In this document: one piece after another, positions 59,508 through 64,000 of the stretch
Position numbering within the stretch: position 1 is the first letter of the stretch
How the letters are laid out: the number at the start of each line of letters is the position of its first letter
From: CAZYFH01 sp965249175
GTDB lineage: Bacteria > Acidobacteriota > Vicinamibacteria > Vicinamibacterales > UBA8438
Length of the DNA: 64,000 bases
Direction of reading: 5' to 3'
Assembly (NCBI GenBank): GCA_965249175.1
Contig: OZ252227.1
Location: 1,364,001 to 1,428,000, forward strand
The notes under the pieces: model-generated
Database searches by the model: none
What the model was told of the DNA's origin: nothing
The model's input: only the letters and a program-made list of their open reading frames with translations
Translations under genes and position numbers: made by a program

Positions 59508-60806
59508 CTAGTTGTTGTTGTCGGTCAGCTCGCGCCGCTCGTCGAGCGCGGCCTCGAACTCCTCGTCGTCGAGCTCGTACCAGCTCGTCCACGTGAAGCT
59601 CATGTCGTCGCTCGAGCGTTGGCCGTAGCCCGCCCAGTTGCGTGGGTCGGGGTTCCAGCGGTTGGCACGCGAGTTGTCGTGCCACGTGATGGTGTGCAGG
59701 ATGGTGCCCTTGGGTAGCAGCGGCTGCACGTCCTCTTGGTAGTTGTAGACGATGTGCCAGCCGAAGTCCCAGTTGGCGCAGCTCAGGGTATCGACGTCGC
59801 CCGCTGGGTAAATGGCCTCGATGCACTGTCGCTTCCCGCGGTTGTGCAGATGCGGTTGGAAGCCGGTCAGCCGCACGTTCTCGTTGAACGTGTGATACCC
59901 GTCGTGACGAATGTTGTCCTCGCCCGGCGGGATGTCGAGATCAAAATTCCAACCGAGGCCGCGCGAGAACAGCTCGTGCTCCGGCTCTTCGCCCTTCGGG
60001 TAGAACTGCAGGCCGACGCTGGTGCGGTCGGTGCGTTCTTCGCCGATCGACGCGTAGTGCATGTTGAAGCGGATGGTCGAGCCGGCCTTCACGAGACGGC
60101 CGGTGCCGGGCGGGAACGCGTCGCCGTTCTTGCCCTGCGCGTACTCGTTGAGGAAGTCACCCTCGTCGGCATCCGCCGTTTCCTGCAGCCGGGTCACGGC
60201 GTGGTGTACGACGGGGAAGCCCTGGGCGGATGGCTTCGTCTCGACCGCCTTGATCCATCGATCCTCGGTCAGTCCGGAATCCGAGAAGAAGTCGCCCCAC
60301 CAGTTGGCGCCGTCGGCCGGGACGACGAACGGCTCGGGAATCGGCACGATCCAGTCCGGCTCGCCGATGTGCCAGATGTCGCGCTCGGCGAACTCCACCG
60401 GGGCCGGCAGGTCGGCGGGGTTGCCGCGCGGCGCGCCGGTGTCGACCCAGGTCGCGATGGTCTCGATCTCCGTGTCGCTCAGCGACCGGTCGTATCTGAA
60501 GCCTTGCACACCGATGTTCTTGTCGATGTACCACGGGGGCATCGTGCGGGTCTGCACCTTGTCCTTGATCGCGCGGGCCCACGGCCGCGTTTCCTCGTAT
60601 GTCAGCAGCGACATCGGGGCGATGGCGCCCTCGCGATGGCATGTCTGGCAGGAGCGCTGCAGGATTGGCGCCACGTCCTTCGTGAATGTGATGTCCCCGG
60701 TCTGGGCGACAGCGGTGCTTGTGGACGCGATCGACACGGTGAGCGCCAGGAGCACAACCACGCCGAGTGAACCGATCAGCGAGCTACAGCGTCTGGGCGT
60801 CATCAC
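59508..60806 (-). CDS. Exported cytochrome c protein with copper-monooxygenase-like C-terminal region, paralogue
   Basis: A 432-residue protein. Signal peptide, then the heme site 'SCQTCHREGAIAPMSLLTYE' and 'TRPWARAIKDKVQTRTMPPW', the same layout as the protein at 41227. 'IETIATWVDTGAPRG' closes the cytochrome-like part. The C-terminal half has 'FPVVHHAVTRLQETAD', 'GSTIRFNMHYASIGEERTDR', 'GYHTFNENVRLTGFQPHLHN' and 'HTITWHDNSRANRWNPDPRN'. These His and Met positions fit a PHM-like two-copper fold. It probably forms a periplasmic redox system with the downstream exported proteins. A 14-bp palindrome (60870-60883) lies about 64 bp upstream of the start. Confidence 0.87.
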   Translation of the reverse strand: MMTPRRCSSLIGSLGVVVLLALTVSIASTSTAVAQTGDITFTKDVAPILQRSCQTCHREGAIAPMSLLTYEETRPWARAIKDKVQTRTMPPWYIDKNIGVQGFRYDRSLSDTEIETIATWVDTGAPRGNPADLPAPVEFAERDIWHIGEPDWIVPIPEPFVVPADGANWWGDFFSDSGLTEDRWIKAVETKPSAQGFPVVHHAVTRLQETADADEGDFLNEYAQGKNGDAFPPGTGRLVKAGSTIRFNMHYASIGEERTDRTSVGLQFYPKGEEPEHELFSRGLGWNFDLDIPPGEDNIRHDGYHTFNENVRLTGFQPHLHNRGKRQCIEAIYPAGDVDTLSCANWDFGWHIVYNYQEDVQPLLPKGTILHTITWHDNSRANRWNPDPRNWAGYGQRSSDDMSFTWTSWYELDDEEFEAALDERRELTDNNN

Positions 60807-60869
60807 TCATAGCCTCCTACCCGGATCTCCATGCCAGACCCGTCGAACGGGTCGTATACGCCTACTAAT

Positions 60870-60883
60870 GTGCAGCGCTGCAC
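60870..60883. promoter_or_regulatory. Perfect 14-bp palindrome, possible operator
   Basis: GTGCAGCGCTGCAC, self-complementary over all 14 bases, lies in the 85-bp spacer upstream of the cytochrome c gene start (60806) and downstream of the phosphatase stop. Position and symmetry suit a dimeric repressor site; no regulator is identified. Confidence 0.35.
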
Positions 60884-60891
60884 CCGCGTTG

Positions 60892-61368
60892 TCAACCGCG
60901 TGGCGTTCGGAGCGCGGCGAGATAGGCGGCAAAGTTGTCGTTGAAGAGCGCTCCGGGCCGCCGGGCCCGCAGCCGCTCGACGGTCTGCGGTCCCGGCATG
61001 CCCAGCTTGTGCAGGATGAGTCCGGCCACCAGGGCCGACCGGTTGAACCCCATGCCGCAGTGAGCCAGCACGCGATGCCCCGTTCGGACCAGGTCGGCGC
61101 CGAGATCGGCGAGCCCGTCGAGCTTGTCGAGGTTGGGCAGGTTGTCGTCGTAGATATGGAAGTAGACGTACAGGATCTGTTCCGGCTCGGTCGGCACTCC
61201 CAGGTCGAGCCCGCCCTCGAGGTCGATCACGGTATCGATCTTGCGACGTTCGACCTCCGCCCAATCGTGAATGACCGGCGCGATGAAAAGATGCCCGTCC
61301 TCGTCGACCTGTGTGATCTGATTCAGCGCGGCGAGCGCATCGTCCGCCGAACCACCAGTCTCGGTCAT
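60892..61368 (-). CDS. Dual-specificity / tyrosine phosphatase-like protein
   Basis: A 158-residue cytoplasmic protein from ATG 61368; the longer frame upstream runs into the dispersed repeat. It has the cysteine phosphatase P-loop HCxxGxxRS as 'VLAHCGMGFNRSALVAGLIL'. The general-acid loop is probably 'HIYDDNLPNLDKLDGLA', and 'VIDLEGGLDLGVPTEPEQIL' lies upstream. The catalytic Cys and Arg are both present. It dephosphorylates protein or other phosphate esters; it could counteract the Hanks-type kinases of this genome, but no direct link is visible. Its stop is about 86 bp before the start of the cytochrome gene. Confidence 0.87.
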   Translation of the reverse strand: MTETGGSADDALAALNQITQVDEDGHLFIAPVIHDWAEVERRKIDTVIDLEGGLDLGVPTEPEQILYVYFHIYDDNLPNLDKLDGLADLGADLVRTGHRVLAHCGMGFNRSALVAGLILHKLGMPGPQTVERLRARRPGALFNDNFAAYLAALRTPRG

Positions 61369-61410
61369 GCGTGTGTCTCTCCTCTCCTCTCCTCTGCCAC
61401 TACCCTTGGC

Positions 61411-61505
61411 CAGGGCGCGCACGCGCGCGCCCCGCGGTCGCGGAGTGGGGCTCTCGGGGTCCCCGCGAAGCGGCCGCGTGGGGTCCGGGGCGAAGCCCCG
61501 TCTGG
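61411..61505. repeat. Dispersed repeat, long copy (about 95 bp)
   Basis: Same element as 50290-50384, ending in GGGGCGAAGCCCCGTCTGG directly beside the stop codon (CTA, 61506-61508) of the minus-strand VWA gene. It fills most of the gap between the VWA and phosphatase genes. Confidence 0.75.
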
Positions 61506-62657
61506 CTAGGGATGTGTGCCCCAGATCAATTCGGCCACGAAGCCTGCCGGAATGCCGACCACGAGCAGCGCCAGGCTGATGAGCAGGAACCGGCCGTAGA
61601 TCGGCACCTTCAGCGCGCGATGCGTCAGCTCGACGCGTACCGCCTCGCGTTCATCGATCGCCTGATAGGCCCGTTCGAGGCTGTCCTGGTCCGTGACGTC
61701 GAAGTAGTCGCCGCCGAAGTCCCGGATCCGCTCGATCAACGGCGGCGTAGCCGACACTTCCAACCGGGCCGCACGCGCGTCGGTCGTGTTGATATAGATG
61801 ACATACGGCACGATGTTTCGCTGGCTGAGCTGGGCGAACTCCGCCTCGGGCATCTCGTCCACGTCCGCGTCCGTGATGATGAGCACCGCCCGATGGGCCG
61901 TCGCCCGCGTCCCGAGGACGGCCTCGTCCCGATCGAAGTGGCGCATGACCGATCGGAGGGCCCGGATGATGTCCGTGGTGCCTTCGCTTGGGATGATCTG
62001 GACCTTGTCCTGCGGCACGAAGTAGCGCTCGCGTGGCGTGCCGGGCTCGGTCGCCAGGATCTTTACCGTGACATACGGCGCGTCCATGACCTGGAAGTAG
62101 TAGAGCTCGTCGTCGATCACGAAGTCGTCGACCATGTACGGATAGGACGAGAACAGCCAGAGCGACACGCGGTCGTTCTTGTTGCTGCGCATCTCGAGGA
62201 ACTGCAGATGTGCCTCGCGCGCCACCTCGGCCCGGGAGCGCTCGCTGTTGGAGAACTCCCATGCCATCGACAGCGACGTGTCCACCAGGTCGATGCGGAC
62301 CCTCGACTCGACGTCGCCGGTGATCTCCTCGGTCGCCGTCAGGAACGGATCGGACACGGCGACCAACAGACCGATGACGGCGAGCGCCAGCAACAACTTC
62401 GGGATCTGATACAGCACGCGGGCGAACAGACGGCGTTGAAAGCGCCGACCGATCGTGTGCCCCGAGTGCTGCCGTGCATGCGAGCGTCGCGTGAGCAGGA
62501 GCCGCGCAAAAGTCAGCAGCGCGGCGAGGGCCACGACCATCGCCAGCAGGGTGGCCATACCGATGTCGCCGTAGCGGACCTGTGCGAACTCGGTCGCTAC
62601 CAGCTCCTGGATGCGCAGCCGGAGAAACGCGGTGAACTCAGACCATTCGACCAGCAT
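61506..62657 (-). CDS. VWA-domain membrane protein
   Basis: A 383-residue protein. N-terminal hydrophobic segments lie at about 35-55 and 85-105. A von Willebrand A domain follows with MIDAS 'RIDLVDTSLSMAWEFSNSER' (DxSxS) and 'HRAVLIITDADVDEMPEAEF' (second metal Asp region). A helix-strand region 'QRNIVPYVIYINTTDARAAR' and a C-terminal transmembrane helix 'FLLISLALLVVGIPAGFVAE' complete it. The layout (TM-VWA-TM) is that of BatA/BatB-like proteins. These often accompany MoxR ATPases, but none is visible here; such a partner might lie elsewhere. It lies 14 bp downstream of the Tat-exported aldolase-like gene on the same strand. Confidence 0.86.
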   Translation of the reverse strand: MLVEWSEFTAFLRLRIQELVATEFAQVRYGDIGMATLLAMVVALAALLTFARLLLTRRSHARQHSGHTIGRRFQRRLFARVLYQIPKLLLALAVIGLLVAVSDPFLTATEEITGDVESRVRIDLVDTSLSMAWEFSNSERSRAEVAREAHLQFLEMRSNKNDRVSLWLFSSYPYMVDDFVIDDELYYFQVMDAPYVTVKILATEPGTPRERYFVPQDKVQIIPSEGTTDIIRALRSVMRHFDRDEAVLGTRATAHRAVLIITDADVDEMPEAEFAQLSQRNIVPYVIYINTTDARAARLEVSATPPLIERIRDFGGDYFDVTDQDSLERAYQAIDEREAVRVELTHRALKVPIYGRFLLISLALLVVGIPAGFVAELIWGTHP

Positions 62658-62671
62658 GGATCAGGGTGCCA

Positions 62672-63847
62672 TCAGGCGCGGAGCGCGTCGACGAAGGCGT
62701 CGGCCAGCGCATCAGGGGTGGTCCGGTTCCACGTTTCGTTCACGGTCAGCAGGAACTCGGCGCCGTCTCGGCGCGGGGCGCCAAGGTCGACGCCGCGACT
62801 CGCCAAACGCGCCCGGAAGCCCGCCGGGTCGGCGTGTAAGACCCGCAACCGAAAGATGTTGGACCCGGCCGGGATTCGCTCGATCGTGAAGGCATCGTGG
62901 CGCGCCACCCGATCGATCCACGCCTCCGAGACCGCCACGGCCTCGCGGAACCGATCGATGAAGCCTGGCGCGAAGTGCTGCGCGATGGACGCGAACGGCC
63001 ATGCCCCGGGCAGACCGGCGCCGAACATGCGGCGCGTGTGATAGAGGTCGTCGAGCAGCGCCCGGGGGCCGGCCAGGATCGCGCCGGACGCGGCGTTGAA
63101 GTACTTGTAGAGAGACACGTAGACGGTGTCGAACGCGCGCGCGTAGTCGGCGACGGAGCGCCCGGTGTACGCGCTCTGGAGGAAAAGCCGCGCGCCGTCG
63201 AGGTGCAAGCGGATGCCCTCTCGCCCCGCGAACGACGTGACGCGGTCCATCTCGGCCTCGTCGAAGGTTTCGCCGAAGCGTCGCCGCACCGGCGTTTCGA
63301 GCGAGATCACCGACACCGGTCGCGCCACGCGCCCACCGGCCGTCCGCGCGATGACGTCGCGGACGTCATCCAGTGTGAACGTTGCGCGTCCTGGCCCGAT
63401 CGGCATCAAGGTGATGCCGCTCAGGGTCTGAACGCAGTCGCCCGAGTCGTTGAACAGGTGGCTCTCGGCCTGCACGATCGCGCGGCCGGTGCCGCCGGCA
63501 AGCGCTCGCACCGCGAGGTGATTGGCCAGCGTTCCGGTCGGCATGAAGACGGCGCGCTCTTTTCCGAGGACGGTGGCGAAGTGCGCTTCGAGCTCGCCCA
63601 CGGTGCCGCCGATGGAGTAGGCGTCACGCTCTATCGTTTCGGATTCGGCCAACGCGGTCCAGAGCGCGGCCGATTCGGCGGGCGTCAGGCCGAGACCATC
63701 ACCCACCATACGCACACGCCGGGCGGGGGTGTGCTCGGAGCCCGCGTCCTTCTGGGCCAGTGTTGGCGTTGGTCGCGCCAGACCGACACCCACGCCGAGG
63801 GTGCCCAGCTGCAGAAAGCGGCGCCGATCGAGGCTCGTCGTGCTCAT
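62672..63847 (-). CDS. Tat-exported threonine aldolase-like PLP enzyme
   Basis: A 391-residue protein. The N-terminus 'MSTTSLDRRRFLQLGTLGVG' is a twin-arginine signal. A fold-type I PLP enzyme of the beta-eliminating lyase/threonine aldolase group follows: 'ERAVFMPTGTLANHLAVRAL', 'AIVQAESHLFNDSGDCVQTL', 'HLDGARLFLQSAYTGRSVAD', and 'DTVYVSLYKYFNAASGAILA'. In the last, the Lys binds PLP. The Asp of the pyridine-nitrogen interaction is in 'LHLDGARL'. Cytoplasmic threonine aldolases are usual; export by Tat (cofactor loaded before export) is unusual but coherent for a PLP enzyme. The substrate is probably a beta-hydroxy amino acid. Confidence 0.9.
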   Translation of the reverse strand: MSTTSLDRRRFLQLGTLGVGVGLARPTPTLAQKDAGSEHTPARRVRMVGDGLGLTPAESAALWTALAESETIERDAYSIGGTVGELEAHFATVLGKERAVFMPTGTLANHLAVRALAGGTGRAIVQAESHLFNDSGDCVQTLSGITLMPIGPGRATFTLDDVRDVIARTAGGRVARPVSVISLETPVRRRFGETFDEAEMDRVTSFAGREGIRLHLDGARLFLQSAYTGRSVADYARAFDTVYVSLYKYFNAASGAILAGPRALLDDLYHTRRMFGAGLPGAWPFASIAQHFAPGFIDRFREAVAVSEAWIDRVARHDAFTIERIPAGSNIFRLRVLHADPAGFRARLASRGVDLGAPRRDGAEFLLTVNETWNRTTPDALADAFVDALRA

Positions 63848-63937
63848 CGCAGGTCTACTCCACGCAGGAGGATATTACGCCGCGCCTGTTCCGCGCACGA
63901 GGCTTCGACTATTCTCTCCCGATTGGAGGACGGACCG

Positions 63938-64000
63938 ATGACACGCGCCCTCGCTCGGATGTGTCTCGCGGTGGGAGTGGTGGTCGCGCTCGTCTCGCCG
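63938..64000 (+). CDS. Start of an exported protein (cut by the window edge)
   Basis: ATG at 63938 with a strong SD (TTGGAGGA, 63923-63930, spacing 7). The 21 visible codons read as a signal peptide (MTRALARMCLAVGVVVALVS). The function cannot be judged. It is divergent from the threonine aldolase-like gene. Confidence 0.65.
   Translation, partial: MTRALARMCLAVGVVVALVSP

Noticed and set aside
1..64000. CRISPR arrays, tRNA and rRNA genes
   Set aside because: No regularly spaced direct repeats, and no tRNA-like or rRNA-like sequence, were noticed by reading. A covariance-model scan was not possible, so weak tRNA genes cannot be excluded.

Overview
The window is high-GC bacterial DNA, coding-dense on both strands. 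Its gene content points to Acidobacteriota, probably the Vicinamibacteria / subgroup-6 type. The evidence is: Hanks-type Ser/Thr kinases with C-terminal PD40 propellers, a kinase-AAA-TPR protein, DUF5916 outer-membrane barrels, DUF6152 and PepSY proteins, DUF1587/DUF1595 cytochromes, PQQ-type dehydrogenases, and a large set of secreted proteins beginning with a 'G(R/Q)PDL.G' motif. The phylum assignment is inferred from gene families only; no rRNA or tRNA gene was seen. Layout: 1-5.9 kb holds a truncated planctomycete-type cytochrome c, a cupin and a PQQ-like propeller (minus strand), then a CPA-type Na+/H+ antiporter with an RCK domain, a DUF1499 protein and a GNAT acetyltransferase. 5.9-13.3 kb is a kinase locus. 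One kinase-propeller gene is destroyed by an IS110-family (IS1111-like) element, a palindromic repeat with a frameshift, and a second frameshift; an intact paralogue follows 5 bp downstream. 13.3-20.1 kb has an OmpA-like protein, a secreted unknown, a kinase-AAA-TPR gene with two frameshifts, an NTF2-like protein, a lipoprotein and an exported SAM-methyltransferase. 20.3-27.0 kb holds five members of one secreted family, four of them in a six-gene minus-strand operon with DUF6152 and PepSY genes. 27-31 kb holds a frameshifted MopE-like secreted protein and two small uncertain genes. 31-42.7 kb is a series of exported enzymes and binding proteins (NHL propeller, DUF1080, MBL hydrolase, cupin, dehydrogenase, NTF2-like, M28 peptidase, a histidine-rich membrane protein coupled to an exported partner, and a cytochrome c protein with a clear terminator). 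42.8-53.3 kb is a tandem array of three DUF5916 barrels, each fused to an N-terminal TolB/FlgO-like domain; the middle copy is split by an IS256-family element with an 8-bp target duplication. 53.4-64 kb holds another secreted-family member, a PQQ alcohol dehydrogenase, a PHP-type protein, a second cytochrome c paralogue, a tyrosine phosphatase, a VWA protein, a Tat-exported threonine-aldolase-like enzyme, and the start of one more exported protein. The overall picture is an envelope-oriented oxidative and scavenging repertoire with recent paralogue expansion, insertion-sequence damage and dispersed palindromic repeats. The strongest observation is in the IS110-family element. Its non-coding 3' part carries a 10-nt match to the left half of its own target site and an 8-of-10 match to the right half, on opposite strands, which is what a target-guiding bridge/seek RNA should look like. 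Removing the element at the inferred CT core restores the kinase reading frame exactly.
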